Positions 36,927-48,705 of a DNA stretch of 64,000 nucleotides are shown here, in pieces. Made by a program: the position numbers and the translations under genes. The stretch's first letter is position 1; every line of letters starts with the position of its first letter. Source of the DNA: Gallionellales bacterium GWA2_54_124. Lineage in GTDB: Bacteria > Pseudomonadota > Gammaproteobacteria > Burkholderiales > Gallionellaceae. Under the pieces are notes generated by a model. It was not told the DNA's origin, made no database searches, and saw nothing but the letters and a program-made list of their open reading frames with translations. The stretch spans positions 62,001 to 126,000 of the forward strand of contig MGWO01000006.1 of the NCBI GenBank assembly GCA_001801025.1. Reading direction: 5' to 3'.

Positions 36927-38951
36927 ATGAACATCAAAACTTTCCCGGATAGTCCCTATCGCTTGCATCAGCCGTTTGAGCCTGCAGGCGATCAGCCGAC
37001 CGCCATCGAACAACTGGTCGAAGGTATCAACGATGGTCTGGCATTCCAGACGCTGCTTGGGGTGACAGGCTCCGGCAAAACCTACACCATGGCCAATGTG
37101 ATCGCGCGTTGCGGGCGTCCTGCGATGGTGATGGCACCGAACAAGACGCTGGCCGCACAACTGTATTCCGAGCTGCGCGATTTTTTTCCCGAGAATGCGG
37201 TGGAATATTTCGTCTCCTATTACGACTATTATCAGCCTGAGGCCTATGTGCCGTCGCGCGATGTGTTCATCGAGAAGGATTCGGCGATCAACGAGCAGAT
37301 CGAACAGATGCGGCTGTCAGCCACTAAGGCGCTCTTGGAGCGTGAAGACTGCATCATCGTCGCAACCGTGTCGGCGATCTACGGTATCGGCGATCCGGTC
37401 GATTACCACGGCATGATTTTGCATCTGCGCAACAACGAGAAGATGCACCAGCGCGATATCATTAAACGTCTGATCGAGATGCAGTACGAGCGCAACGACA
37501 TTGATTTTACGCGCGGGCGGTTTCGCGTCAGGGGCGATGTGATCGATGTGTTTCCGGCGGAAAGCAGCGAGCAGGCGCTGCGCATCACCCTGTTTGACGA
37601 CGAGGTGGAAACGTTGTCTCTGTTCGACCCTTTAACCGGACATATTCAGCAAAAAGTGCCGCGCTACACGGTTTATCCTTCCAGTCATTACGTCACGCCC
37701 CGTGCGACCGTGTTGCAGGCAATCGAGACCATCAAGGTGGAGCTGGCCGGGCGCATTAAATATTTTATCGGGGAAAACAAACTCATCGAGGCGCAGCGTA
37801 TCGAGCAGCGTACCCGTCACGATCTGGAGATGCTGACCGAGATCGGCTTTACCAAGGGGATTGAAAATTATTCACGCCATCTGTCGGGCAGAAATCCCGG
37901 CGATCCGCCGCCCACCTTGCTGGACTATCTGCCGCCCAATGCGCTGATGTTCCTGGACGAGAGTCACGTGATGATTCCTCAGGTGGGGGCGATGTATAAG
38001 GGGGATCGGGCACGCAAGGAGAATCTGGTGGTGTACGGATTCAGGCTGCCCTCCGCGATGGACAATCGTCCCTTGAGGTTCGACGAATTCGAGCACATCA
38101 TGCGCCAGAGTGTATTTGTCTCAGCGACCCCGTCCGTGTACGAGGCTGAACATGCGGGGCAGGTGGTCGAACAGGTCGTGCGCCCGACCGGGCTCGTTGA
38201 TCCGGTGATTCTTGTGCGGCCTGCGATCAATCAGGTGGACGATTTGATGTCGGAAATCCGCTTGCGTATTCAAGTTGGCGAGCGCGTGCTGGTGACGACT
38301 TTAACCAAGCGCATGTCGGAGGATCTGACGGACTATCTGTCCGAACACGGCATCAAGGTGCGCTATCTGCATTCGGACATCGACACCGTCGAGCGCGTCG
38401 AAATCATTAGGGATTTACGGCTGGGCGAATTCGATGTGCTGATCGGTATCAATTTGCTGCGCGAAGGACTGGATATCCCCGAGGTGTCGCTGGTGGCGAT
38501 ACTGGACGCGGATAAGGAAGGTTTCTTGCGCTCAGAGCGATCCTTGATTCAAACCATCGGCCGCGCGGCACGGCACCTGCACGGTACGGCGATTTTATAT
38601 GCGGACAGAATCACCGATTCGATGCGGCGGGCGATGGATGAAACGGAGCGTCGCCGTACCAAACAAGTGGCGCACAATCTTGAACACGGCATTACCCCGC
38701 AAGGCGTTCAAAAACGCATCAAGGACATTATTGAGGGGACCTATGAAATCGATGATGCAAGAGCGCACCAGAAGGCGGCGCAGGAGCAGGCTAAGTATCT
38801 GGCGATGAGCCGTGCGCAAGTTGCCAAAGAAATAAACCGGCTGGAAAAAGAGATGCTGGCCGCGGCGAAAAATCTGGAATTCGAGAAGGCCGCCGATTTT
38901 CGCGATCAGCTGAAAAAGTTGCGCGACAACGTACTGCTCTCGCCGCTGTAA
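36927..38951 (+). CDS. uvrB: Excinuclease ABC subunit B
   Basis: Helicase-like subunit of nucleotide excision repair that verifies damage. ATG 36927 ([17 protein letters not shown]) gives 674 residues, as in E. coli; upstream in-frame codons are rejected. Motifs: Walker A GVTGSGKT near residue 45, the beta-hairpin [24 protein letters not shown], helicase motifs [18 protein letters not shown] and QTIGRAARH, and the C-terminal UVR domain [19 protein letters not shown]. No CTGT-N8-ACAG LexA box is seen upstream. Repeat array 2 follows the stop. Confidence 0.97.
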   Translation: MNIKTFPDSPYRLHQPFEPAGDQPTAIEQLVEGINDGLAFQTLLGVTGSGKTYTMANVIARCGRPAMVMAPNKTLAAQLYSELRDFFPENAVEYFVSYYDYYQPEAYVPSRDVFIEKDSAINEQIEQMRLSATKALLEREDCIIVATVSAIYGIGDPVDYHGMILHLRNNEKMHQRDIIKRLIEMQYERNDIDFTRGRFRVRGDVIDVFPAESSEQALRITLFDDEVETLSLFDPLTGHIQQKVPRYTVYPSSHYVTPRATVLQAIETIKVELAGRIKYFIGENKLIEAQRIEQRTRHDLEMLTEIGFTKGIENYSRHLSGRNPGDPPPTLLDYLPPNALMFLDESHVMIPQVGAMYKGDRARKENLVVYGFRLPSAMDNRPLRFDEFEHIMRQSVFVSATPSVYEAEHAGQVVEQVVRPTGLVDPVILVRPAINQVDDLMSEIRLRIQVGERVLVTTLTKRMSEDLTDYLSEHGIKVRYLHSDIDTVERVEIIRDLRLGEFDVLIGINLLREGLDIPEVSLVAILDADKEGFLRSERSLIQTIGRAARHLHGTAILYADRITDSMRRAMDETERRRTKQVAHNLEHGITPQGVQKRIKDIIEGTYEIDDARAHQKAAQEQAKYLAMSRAQVAKEINRLEKEMLAAAKNLEFEKAADFRDQLKKLRDNVLLSPL

Positions 38952-38989
38952 CGGCTGTCAATAAGCAGTAATTGATCAGTAAGAATAAG

Positions 38990-39146
38990 AAGAATAAGGG
39001 TCAGACTCGAAAAGAAAGAAGAATAGAAAATTAAATCGACTCTGACCCTATTTGTTCTTGAAACCCTATTTGTTCTAATCGACTCTGACCCTATTTGTTT
39101 TCTATTTGTTCTAATCGACTCTGACCCTATTTGTTTTCTATTTGTT
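38990..39146 (+). repeat. Palindromic repeat array, GGGTCAGA(C/G)TCGA family (locus 2)
   Basis: The gap between the convergent uvrB and hppA genes holds one left arm AGGGTCAGACTCGA (38997-39010). Three right arms TCGACTCTGACCCT follow at 39036-39049, 39079-39092 and 39115-39128. The arms match with one mismatch in 14. Copies 2 and 3 belong to a 36-bp direct repeat (TTTGTTCTAATCGACTCTGA and on). T-rich tails (TATTTGTTTT) follow each copy, and the last reaches the hppA stop codon. Core and layout match the array at 4320-4495. It may also terminate both transcripts. Confidence 0.9.
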
Positions 39147-39148
39147 TT

Positions 39149-40231
39149 TTAAAGCAACGGGACGATCATCAGGGCGACGATGTTGATGATTTTAATCAAT
39201 GGGTTAATTGCAGGGCCTGCCGTATCTTTGTATGGGTCGCCGACGGTGTCACCCGTGACTGCGGCCTTGTGGGCTTCAGAACCTTTTCCGCCAAAATTCC
39301 CTTCTTCGATGTATTTCTTGGCGTTATCCCATGCGCCGCCGCCGACCGTCATGGAGATTGCGACGAAGATGCCGGTGATGATGGTGCCGACCAGCACGCC
39401 TCCCAGTGCCTGCGGGCCTAGCGTCAGGCCGACGACAACGGGGACTGCAACAGGCAACAGCGAGGGAAGGATCATTTCACGGATGGCGGCTTTGGTGAGC
39501 ATGTCGACACAGGTGCCGTATTCCGGTTTCCCGGTCCCTTCCATGATGCCGGGGATTTCCCTGAACTGGCGGCGCACTTCAACCACCACCGCACCCGCAG
39601 CACGGCCGACGGCTTCCATGCCCATGGCACCGAACAGATAGGGGATCATGCCGCCGATAAAGAGCCCGACGATCACCATGTGGTTGGATAAATCGAAGCT
39701 CGTCACCACACCCAGATGCGCTTCCAGTGCGTGGGTGTAGTCGGCGAACAGCACGAGGGCGGCAAGCCCTGCCGATCCAATCGCATAGCCTTTAGTGACG
39801 GCCTTGGTGGTGTTGCCCACCGCATCGAGCGCATCGGTAATAACGCGCACTTCATCGGGTAGTTTGGACATTTCCGCGATGCCGCCGGCGTTATCGGTGA
39901 TCGGGCCGTAGGCGTCGAGCGCGACAATGATGCCGGTCATCGAGAGCATCGCGGTGGCCGCGATGGCAATGCCATAGAGCCCCGCCATCGAATACGCGCC
40001 CATGATCGCCATACAGACCACAAGGACGGGAGCTGCGGTGGACTTCATCGAGACGCCTAAGCCTGCGATGATGTTGGTGCCGTGAGCGGATGCGCCTTCC
40101 TGAATGGCGGCGGCGATTTCCCGCATTCGCTCACTGCCGGTGGGTTTGGCGAGTATCCATTTGATTGAAAATACGCCATACAAGATTGCAACAACGGAGC
40201 ACAACAGCGCAAAGCCTAGGCCATCTGACAT
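39149..40231 (-). CDS. hppA: Membrane pyrophosphatase HppA with large in-frame internal deletion
   Basis: Family role: hydrolyses pyrophosphate and pumps H+ or Na+ across the membrane. The protein is 360 residues against about 680-700 for the family. The N-terminus is normal up to [10 protein letters not shown] (about residue 45) and then joins directly to [16 protein letters not shown], a segment that normally comes some 320 residues later. The missing part includes the PPi-binding stretch with EDDPRNPA and DNVGDNVGD. The C-terminal half is intact: [32 protein letters not shown] and [21 protein letters not shown] 40231 has GGGAG upstream. The frame is open throughout, but pyrophosphatase activity is unlikely. 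Confidence 0.9.
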   Translation of the reverse strand: MSDGLGFALLCSVVAILYGVFSIKWILAKPTGSERMREIAAAIQEGASAHGTNIIAGLGVSMKSTAAPVLVVCMAIMGAYSMAGLYGIAIAATAMLSMTGIIVALDAYGPITDNAGGIAEMSKLPDEVRVITDALDAVGNTTKAVTKGYAIGSAGLAALVLFADYTHALEAHLGVVTSFDLSNHMVIVGLFIGGMIPYLFGAMGMEAVGRAAGAVVVEVRRQFREIPGIMEGTGKPEYGTCVDMLTKAAIREMILPSLLPVAVPVVVGLTLGPQALGGVLVGTIITGIFVAISMTVGGGAWDNAKKYIEEGNFGGKGSEAHKAAVTGDTVGDPYKDTAGPAINPLIKIINIVALMIVPLL

Positions 40232-40326
40232 GATTTTCTCCCTGAGTTGAACCGCTATAATTAACGCCACCCGGTCAGTGTTTCCTGACGGACATAATCA
40301 TAGCAGTATCGGAGCGCTGTGCGAAA

Positions 40327-42223
<1,897 letters not shown>

Positions 42224-42235
42224 GGTCGTCTCAGC

Positions 42236-42421
42236 TTAGAGTGCTTCGGCTTCTTCGGGGGACAGTTTGCGTGCTTCATCGGCCAGCATCACCGGAATGC
42301 CGTCGGCAATTTTGAAGGCCAGGCGGTCTGCACGGCAAATCAATTCCTGTTCGTTCTTGCGATAAATCAGCGGGGATTTGCACAGCGGGCAGACCAGAAT
42401 GTCGAGCAGTTTAGCGTCCAT
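42236..42421 (-). CDS. ycaR: Trm112-family zinc-ribbon protein YcaR
   Basis: Small protein of 61 residues found between lpxK and kdsB in many proteobacteria. ATG 42421 ([18 protein letters not shown]) overlaps the lpxK end by 11 nt. It carries one CPLC zinc knuckle and a later single cysteine in [10 protein letters not shown], and ends [12 protein letters not shown]. Eukaryotic Trm112 activates methyltransferases; the bacterial role is unknown. Confidence 0.93.
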   Translation of the reverse strand: MDAKLLDILVCPLCKSPLIYRKNEQELICRADRLAFKIADGIPVMLADEARKLSPEEAEAL

Positions 42422-43391
42422 GAGTGGCAATCTTTCGCAGTAGGTGTTCGGTCAGGGCTGGGTCAATCTGGGCATCGACACGCAATACCCAGTATTTGTC
42501 ATCAGCGAATGCGGCGCATTTTACCGCATCTTTTTCAGTCAGGAGTAGTGCATCGCAATCAGGATAGATCAGTTCGTCCTGTGTGTAGGGGTGATGGTCG
42601 GGAAATGCGTGGGGCGTGACGGTCAGTCCCAGTGTGGACAGATGGTCGAAGTAGCGTTGCGGGTGACCGATGCCGGCGATTGCGTGTATGCGTAAATTCT
42701 TAAAATCGAGCGCCGTCGCGGTTTTTTTCGGGTCGTTCAAATGGTAGAAAATGTCGCCCGACAAGTGCATCGAATATTGGCCCGGGGTGTTTTTTCCGCC
42801 GTTGATCACCACGGCATCGACTGATGCCAGACGTGAAACGGGTTCGCGCAGGGGGCCTGCGGGGAGCAGATAGCCGTTACCGAAACGGCGTACGCCATCG
42901 ATGACGACAATTTCCACGTCGCGCTGCAGGCGGTAATGCTGCAGGCCATCGTCGCACAGGATAACATCGCATAAAGGATGTGCCTGTAAAGCGGCCTGCG
43001 CGGTGGCAACCCGGTCACGCCCCACCCAGACGGGGCAGATGCCGCGCTGTGCCATCAGCTTGGGTTCGTCGCCGACTTCCTCTGCGCTACTCCCGGGGGT
43101 GACCGCCTGCTGCGCTTTATTTCCGCCGAAGCCCCGGCTGATGATGACAGGATGACGGCCGGCATTGGACAGTTGTTGTGCCAGTTTTAGGGTCAGCGGG
43201 GTTTTTCCTGTGCCGCCTACGCTGATGTTGCCGATGACGATTACCGGTACGGAGAGCTTAAAACTGCGTAAGACGCTGTGTCGGTACAGTGTTCGGCGCA
43301 GGGCTGCCATTGCGCCGAACAGCCAGCTTGCAGGCAGCAGGAGCAGGTGTCGCCAGTTACGCTGATACCAGAGCGCCTCGATTCCCGCCAT
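42411..43391 (-). CDS. lpxK: Tetraacyldisaccharide 4'-kinase
   Basis: Phosphorylates the lipid A precursor at the 4' position on the inner face of the inner membrane. The 326-residue protein has an N-terminal hydrophobic helix ([17 protein letters not shown]), Walker A VGGTGKTP near residue 60, [32 protein letters not shown] (Asp catalytic region) and TEKDAVK. It starts 5 nt after exbD and overlaps ycaR by 11 nt. Confidence 0.96.
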   Translation of the reverse strand: MAGIEALWYQRNWRHLLLLPASWLFGAMAALRRTLYRHSVLRSFKLSVPVIVIGNISVGGTGKTPLTLKLAQQLSNAGRHPVIISRGFGGNKAQQAVTPGSSAEEVGDEPKLMAQRGICPVWVGRDRVATAQAALQAHPLCDVILCDDGLQHYRLQRDVEIVVIDGVRRFGNGYLLPAGPLREPVSRLASVDAVVINGGKNTPGQYSMHLSGDIFYHLNDPKKTATALDFKNLRIHAIAGIGHPQRYFDHLSTLGLTVTPHAFPDHHPYTQDELIYPDCDALLLTEKDAVKCAAFADDKYWVLRVDAQIDPALTEHLLRKIATHGR

Positions 43392-43396
43392 GCCGG

Positions 43397-43816
43397 CTAG
43401 TTCGCTTCGTTCTGTGTGGCGAAGGTAATGCGGCCAAAGCCTGTCTTGCGGGCGGCTTCCATCACGTTAATGACCGCCTGATGCGGGGTCTTCGCATCTG
43501 CATTGATGACGATCACAGGATCGGTCTGCGATCCTGCCGCTGTTTTAAGCGCGGCAGCTAACGCGCTGATATCGGTGAACTTCAGCGTGGCATTGTTGAT
43601 TGCATAATGGGCGGTGGCATCGATGGCGACGTTGACGGGCTGTGCTGTCTGAGCTTCCGCGCTCCCGCCCGCCTGCGGCAGGTTGATCTGCAATTCGGAA
43701 TATTTTGCATAGCTGGTGGTGACCATCAAAAAGATCAGGATGACCAGCAATACGTCTATCATCGGAATCAGATTGATTTCCGGTTCTTCACGAGTGCGTC
43801 CGCGTTGAAAATTCAT
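43397..43816 (-). CDS. exbD: Biopolymer transport protein ExbD/TolR-like
   Basis: Inner-membrane protein of 139 residues that, with ExbB, couples proton flow to an outer-membrane or transport process. It has the N-terminal cytoplasmic REEPEINLIPMIDVLLVILIF with the essential membrane Asp in MIDVLL, one membrane helix, and a periplasmic domain ending in NADAKTPHQAVINVMEAARK. It lies 3 nt after exbB and 5 nt before lpxK. No tonB or tonB receptor is next to it, so the partner system is not certain. Confidence 0.93.
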   Translation of the reverse strand: MNFQRGRTREEPEINLIPMIDVLLVILIFLMVTTSYAKYSELQINLPQAGGSAEAQTAQPVNVAIDATAHYAINNATLKFTDISALAAALKTAAGSQTDPVIVINADAKTPHQAVINVMEAARKTGFGRITFATQNEAN

Positions 43817-43819
43817 TGT

Positions 43820-44428
43820 TTAACCTTTGCGCTGACCGTGCACGATTTCAACCAGCTTGATGGCCTGTTGCTCCATCTCTATGGTCAGACTGTCGGCCTT
43901 GGCGCGGAAATGACGGTAAAAAATCATGCTCGGGATTGCAACGATCAGGCCGAAGGCGGTGTTGTACAGCGCAACAGAAATGCCGTGCGCCAGAATCGCC
44001 GGACTGTTGCCGGCCGCCGTTTGAGCGCCGAAAATTTCGATCATGCCGACCACGGTACCGAACAAGCCCAGTAAGGGGCTGATCGACGCGATGGTGCCGA
44101 GCGTGGTGAGAAAATGTTCCAGATCGTGCGAGGTCGCGCGTCCTGCTTCCTCGATCGACTCTTTCATGATTTCAGGCGTGCTTTTGATGTTCTTGAGGCC
44201 GGCGGCAAAAATGCATCCCAGAGGTGAGTGTTTGGCAAGTTTAGCCAGCATGCCTTCGCTGACACCGCGCTGCTTGAGTTCCTTGACCACTTCATCGAGT
44301 AATCCCGGCGGCGCAATGCGGCTGCGGCGCAGATAGATGAGACGCTCGGTGATTAAACCGGTGGCAATGATGGACGCAAAAATTAAAAACCAGATCGGCC
44401 AGCCAGCCGCTTCTACGATTGCAAACAC
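43820..44428 (-). CDS. exbB: MotA/TolQ/ExbB proton channel protein
   Basis: Inner-membrane proton-channel subunit, 202 residues. I choose the GTG at 44428 (VFAIVEAAGWPIWFLI) because TGGAGA lies 7 nt upstream; an upstream start at 44476 lacks this and adds a polar extension. Three membrane helices: residues 10-30, about 105-130 (ISPLLGLFGTVVGMIEIF) and about 150-170 (GLIVAIPSMIFYRHF). A cytoplasmic loop carries SPLGCIFAAGLKN. It is the first gene of exbB-exbD-lpxK-ycaR-kdsB-adk-hbpS. Confidence 0.93.
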   Translation of the reverse strand: MFAIVEAAGWPIWFLIFASIIATGLITERLIYLRRSRIAPPGLLDEVVKELKQRGVSEGMLAKLAKHSPLGCIFAAGLKNIKSTPEIMKESIEEAGRATSHDLEHFLTTLGTIASISPLLGLFGTVVGMIEIFGAQTAAGNSPAILAHGISVALYNTAFGLIVAIPSMIFYRHFRAKADSLTIEMEQQAIKLVEIVHGQRKG

Positions 44429-44822
44429 GGGTATTCTCCAAATGTGCTTAAATTGTCGAATCTGCGCCGTTTCCAACGATGGACGGCGGATTTTTCAAGG
44501 ATTGATAACGCGTAACTGTAGCGTGTCGCGACCCGTTGAGCAAGACATCTCAAGCACTTGTTAATAAGATTGCGCTAATCCCGCGTTATCAAAGCGTATT
44601 TTAGTTTACCCACAATATCTGTGGATAACTCTGTGGATAAAGCTGCGTGCTTCTGCTTTAAAGCGGTGAGTCATAAGGGTTTTTCTTATGCTGCCTGTTT
44701 TTTAGTAAGATAAATTATCTTTTATAATCAATATGTTGATGTAAGTGTTGCGGTTTTGTTGCGGATGACTGCTCGCTATGCAGCGTGTTTTCTGGGTTTG
44801 TGAATAATTCTGGATTGTCAAT
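44429..44822. promoter_or_regulatory. Divergent intergenic region with two perfect DnaA boxes and an IHF-like site
   Basis: No gene is seen in this 394-bp gap between exbB and xseA. TGTGGATAA (reverse of the DnaA box TTATCCACA) occurs exactly at 44620-44628 and 44632-44640, in the same orientation. An AT-rich stretch (44700-44735) follows and ends in AATCAATATGTTG (44726-44738), a perfect match to the IHF consensus WATCAANNNNTTR. The promoters of exbB and xseA must also lie here. Confidence 0.65.
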
Positions 44823-46166
44823 ATGTCTGAACACCTTTTTTTAGATACAAAACCGCGCGTAATGCGTGTTGCTGAACTCACCCGTGCAATCAATCAGTTA
44901 CTGGAAGGCAATGTGCCGGCGCTATGGGTGCGCGGCGAAATATCCAATCTGGTCAAAGCCGCTTCCGGACACTGGTATTTCGCGCTCAAGGACGAACAGG
45001 CGCAGGTGCGCTGTGTGATGTTTAGGCACAAAAATCAGTCGCTGGATAACACGATTGCGAACGGAAGTCAGGTTGAGTTGCTCGCGGTTGCCTCCCTCTA
45101 CGAGGCGCGCGGTGATTTTCAGCTGACCGTCGAGCAACTGCGTCCGGCAGGATTGGGGGTGTTATATGAGCAGTTCGCCAGACTCAAACAAAAACTGGAG
45201 GATGAAGGACTGTTCGATGCGGCACGCAAACGTTCGTTGCCGGCGTTTCCCCGGCGTGTCGGCATTATTACCTCTCCTCAGGCTGCCGCACTGCGCGATG
45301 TGTTGACGACCTTAAAGCGGCGTCTGCCCGGTGTTCCGGTTATTTTGTACCCCACGCCGGTGCAAGGTGCGGGCAGTGCGGAAAAAATTGCCGCAGCCAT
45401 ACAGACGGCCTCTGATCGCAATGAATGCAGCGTGCTGATCCTGTGCAGGGGGGGCGGCAGCATCGAGGATTTGTGGGCATTCAACGAGGAAGCGGTCGCC
45501 CGTGCCATTTTTGCCAGCGCGATTCCGATCGTCAGCGGGGTGGGGCATGAGACGGATTTTACCATTGCCGATTTTGTGGCCGATGAGCGGGCACCCACGC
45601 CGACCGCCGCAGCGCAGCGCGTTGTGCCCGATCGCGAGACGCTGCTCAAAGGGCTGCGGGATACCGCGCAGCATTTGTTACGCTCGCAGCGTAACCGTCT
45701 GCACAACGCCATGCAATCGCTCGATTATCTCCAGCGTCGGGTGGTTCATCCGTCAGAGAAATTAAAGCAAAAATCGATGCAGCTCGATCAGATTCAGCAG
45801 CGTTTGCAGCGTAATTTTTCGCACGGACTGCAGCAGGAAATGTGGCGTTGCAAGTCTTATACGCTTCGATTGCGCGGTGCGGGCAGCGATTTTCACCGCA
45901 TGCAGGATAAGCTCGCGCATCAGGCGAGCCGTCTGGTGCAGGCGATGCAAACCGGGCAAAGCCGCAAACAGGTAAGGCTAGCGACGGCAGTGCAGCATCT
46001 GGGATTGCTCAATCCACAACAGGTGCTGGCGCGGGGCTATAGTCTGGTACAGGACGGCGAGGGGCGTCTGGTCTGTGCTGCCGAGCATCTGGCGATGGGT
46101 GACGCCTTACGCATTACCTTCGCATCCGGCTGGGCAAAAACTGAAGTGACTGAGCGGGGCGTCTGA
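44823..46166 (+). CDS. xseA: Exodeoxyribonuclease VII large subunit
   Basis: Catalytic subunit of the single-strand exonuclease ExoVII. The 447-residue protein has the N-terminal OB fold (LWVRGEISNLVKAASGHWYFALKD). The catalytic core reads RVGIITSPQAAALRDVLTTLKRR, LCRGGGSIEDLWAFNEE and PIVSGVGHETDFTIADFVAD. A long coiled-coil C-terminal part follows, ending in NPQQVLARGYSLV. The ATG at 44823 is the first in a normal N-terminus. xseB is not in the window. Confidence 0.96.
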   Translation: MSEHLFLDTKPRVMRVAELTRAINQLLEGNVPALWVRGEISNLVKAASGHWYFALKDEQAQVRCVMFRHKNQSLDNTIANGSQVELLAVASLYEARGDFQLTVEQLRPAGLGVLYEQFARLKQKLEDEGLFDAARKRSLPAFPRRVGIITSPQAAALRDVLTTLKRRLPGVPVILYPTPVQGAGSAEKIAAAIQTASDRNECSVLILCRGGGSIEDLWAFNEEAVARAIFASAIPIVSGVGHETDFTIADFVADERAPTPTAAAQRVVPDRETLLKGLRDTAQHLLRSQRNRLHNAMQSLDYLQRRVVHPSEKLKQKSMQLDQIQQRLQRNFSHGLQQEMWRCKSYTLRLRGAGSDFHRMQDKLAHQASRLVQAMQTGQSRKQVRLATAVQHLGLLNPQQVLARGYSLVQDGEGRLVCAAEHLAMGDALRITFASGWAKTEVTERGV

Positions 46167-46226
46167 ACCTGTACCGGCTGAATTGATGGATAATTCGCGA
46201 CTGAATCGAATAAACTGCTGTCAGGA

Positions 46227-48602
46227 GTGCATATGAAACTGAGTCTGTGGCCAACGCCCTTTTACTATAAATTCGAAGAAGATTTAGAGTCTTTCGACAG
46301 CGAACCTTGCCTGATTATTGCCAGTGACGGACAGGAGTATTTTGGCGACCTGACGCGCTTTGCACCTGAAGAGGGTGTGTTCAAAATTCAGCCTTTTAAC
46401 GGGGGGATTTCCAGGCTGAAGGAGGAGTCAGTCAATTACCTGCGGCTGTTGCATCCGGTACACCTGATTAAAATTTCCGGCCTGATCAATGATACCCATA
46501 CTGTGTTTGGCGCGTCCGAGAAACAGGCGTGCTCGATCGTGTTCGTCAACGATAAACGACTGGACGGGGAAACCGTCGGTTTCGCCATTGATAAAACCGG
46601 ACTTTATCTATTTTTGGTGCATACCGATGAATCGGTGATCCGCTGTTTTATTCCTGCCGTTTCAATCAAACACTATCAGATAGGCAAGAAAATCGGTCAG
46701 ATGCTGATTGAGGAAAAAATTGCCACTCACAAAGAAATCAATTCCGGGCTAGAGATGCAAGATCAGTTACGCCATCAGCGACTAGGCGAGTATCTGACCA
46801 ATGAGCAGATTGTCAGTTCCGAGCAGCTGGTTGCCGCACTGGGGCGTCAGTCGGGTACGGTGCTGAAACTGGGCGACATGCTGGTCAATGAAAATCTGAT
46901 TACACCTGAAGTGTTGCAAGAAGCGCTGACTAAACAGCGCACGGATAAAAAAGTTGCCCTGGGCGAAATTTTGATCAACATGGGCGTTGTGAACACGGAA
47001 GTTGTTCAGAGCATGCTGGCCAAGAAACTCGGCATTCCTTTTGTCAACGTACGGAAGTTTTTTGTTGAACCGTCCACCTTTCATCTGGTGCCGATCAATT
47101 TCGTCACTAAATATTCTATTTTGCCGCTCTACCACACGGATCACTCGCTGATCGTGGCGATGGAAAATCCCTTGTTGTGGGAGCCGCTCAATGAGCTGCG
47201 CGTCATCACCCATCTGACCGTCGTGCCGGTGCTGGCGGCACGCGAGGACATTGTTTTTGTCATCAATGAGTTGCGCAACGACAAGGTCAGCCGGCAGCGG
47301 ATAGACGAGCTGGCTGTCGGCATGACCTTCGATGGCGGCGGCGAGGAGTCAGGTGAGGAGCTGGTAGCTGAAACGGACAATACCCTGGTAGGACTGGTCA
47401 ATAAGATGATGCTGGATGCCTATAATCAGGGCGTGTCGGATATACACATCGAAACTTACCCGGATAAGCGCAATACGCAGGTCAGGTTTCGCCGTGACGG
47501 GGTGATTAGCAAGTATTTTGAATTTCCGCCCTCCTTTAAAAAGGCGCTGATTTCCAGAATTAAGATTATGGCGAAACTCGATATTTCCGAGCGCCGCCGC
47601 CCGCAGGACGGCAAAATCGAACTTAAACTGAGTCAGGATCATAAGGTCGAATTTCGCGTCGCGACCGTGCCGACGGCCAACGGGCTCGAAGACGTCGTTT
47701 TGCGCGTGCTGACAGGGGCTAAGCCTATGCCGCTGGAATTGATCGGGCTGCCGGCCGATGTATTGGCACGCATGAAAGAACTGGTGGAAAGGCCCTACGG
47801 GCTTTTCCTGATTTGCGGGCCGACAGGCTCCGGCAAGACGACGACCCTGCATTCGGTGCTCGGCTTTATCAATTCGCCCGAGCGCAAGATATGGACGGCG
47901 GAGGATCCGATCGAAATCACTCAGGAGGGGTTGCGTCAGGTTCAGATCAACGCGAATATCGGCTGGACCTTTGCCGCTGCCATGCGCAGCTTTTTGCGCG
48001 CTGATCCCGACATCATTATGGTCGGTGAAATACGCGATGTTGAAACGGCAAAAATCGCTATTCAGGCATCGCTCACCGGACATATGGTGTTTTCTACCCT
48101 GCACACCAACAGCGCGGCCGAGTCTCTGGTGAGACTGCTGGATCTGGGGATGGATCCGTTTAACTTTTCCGATGCGCTGGTGGGTATTCTGGCGCAGCGC
48201 CTGACACGGCGCTACTGTCAGGAATGCCGGGAAATTTACACCGCGACCGATGAAGAAATTCAGTCGCTGGCGGAGGAGTATTGCACAGGAACACCGCAGC
48301 TTCCCGAGCAGGTGATACAGAGCTGGAGAAAAAAATATCTCAATGCCGATGGGGGATTTTCTCTCTACGCCGCACACGGCTGTCGCGAGTGTGAAGGGTC
48401 GGGCTATAAAGGGCGGGTGGGGCTGTATGAATTGCTGGAGGCAACGCCCCCCATTAAAAAACTGATTCAACATCAGGGGACGGTTGAGCAGATTCAGACG
48501 GTGGCGGCAGGGCAGTGTCTGCGCACCTTAAAGCAGGCTGGCATTGAACTTGTATTGCAAGGGCAGACGAATATTTTGCAGATCAGGTCCGTCTGTAATT
48601 AA
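46227..48602 (+). CDS. GspE/PilB-type secretion ATPase with MshEN-like c-di-GMP repeats
   Basis: Hexameric AAA+ motor of the type II secretion or type IV pilus class, 791 residues. Residues 1-145 form an unrecognised N-terminal domain. Residues 150-270 hold four consecutive MshEN-like units, e.g. RLGEYLTNEQIVSSEQL, KLGDMLVNENLITPEVL and ALGEILINMGVVNTEVV, which in MshE bind c-di-GMP. A GspE-N-like linker follows. The ATPase core has Walker A GPTGSGKTT near residue 530, the Asp box EDPIEI, the His box and LHTNSAAE. A four-cysteine zinc loop (CQEC and CREC) lies near the C-terminus. No other pilus or secretion gene is adjacent. Confidence 0.88.
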   Translation: MHMKLSLWPTPFYYKFEEDLESFDSEPCLIIASDGQEYFGDLTRFAPEEGVFKIQPFNGGISRLKEESVNYLRLLHPVHLIKISGLINDTHTVFGASEKQACSIVFVNDKRLDGETVGFAIDKTGLYLFLVHTDESVIRCFIPAVSIKHYQIGKKIGQMLIEEKIATHKEINSGLEMQDQLRHQRLGEYLTNEQIVSSEQLVAALGRQSGTVLKLGDMLVNENLITPEVLQEALTKQRTDKKVALGEILINMGVVNTEVVQSMLAKKLGIPFVNVRKFFVEPSTFHLVPINFVTKYSILPLYHTDHSLIVAMENPLLWEPLNELRVITHLTVVPVLAAREDIVFVINELRNDKVSRQRIDELAVGMTFDGGGEESGEELVAETDNTLVGLVNKMMLDAYNQGVSDIHIETYPDKRNTQVRFRRDGVISKYFEFPPSFKKALISRIKIMAKLDISERRRPQDGKIELKLSQDHKVEFRVATVPTANGLEDVVLRVLTGAKPMPLELIGLPADVLARMKELVERPYGLFLICGPTGSGKTTTLHSVLGFINSPERKIWTAEDPIEITQEGLRQVQINANIGWTFAAAMRSFLRADPDIIMVGEIRDVETAKIAIQASLTGHMVFSTLHTNSAAESLVRLLDLGMDPFNFSDALVGILAQRLTRRYCQECREIYTATDEEIQSLAEEYCTGTPQLPEQVIQSWRKKYLNADGGFSLYAAHGCRECEGSGYKGRVGLYELLEATPPIKKLIQHQGTVEQIQTVAAGQCLRTLKQAGIELVLQGQTNILQIRSVCN

Positions 48603-48705
48603 CGCCGGATAATACAGTCTCCGCCGCATAAAGTTGGAGCATTGGTGCCGGACGCGTTAAAATCCGACTTTGCTATCTTTTTGGCTTTTTGCCGCGAATG
48701 AATTC

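Noticed and set aside
39060..39146. Possible CRISPR array because of spaced direct repeats
   Set aside because: Spacers are not unique sequences but parts of the same repeat unit, arms are inverted as well as direct, and no cas gene is near.
44429..44822. Chromosome origin oriC
   Set aside because: Only two DnaA boxes are present and dnaA, dnaN, gyrB or parAB are not nearby; a titration or regulatory site is more likely.
47349..48473. 374-codon frame on the minus strand
   Set aside because: It is opposite the conserved ATPase core of the GspE-like gene and shows no domain of its own.
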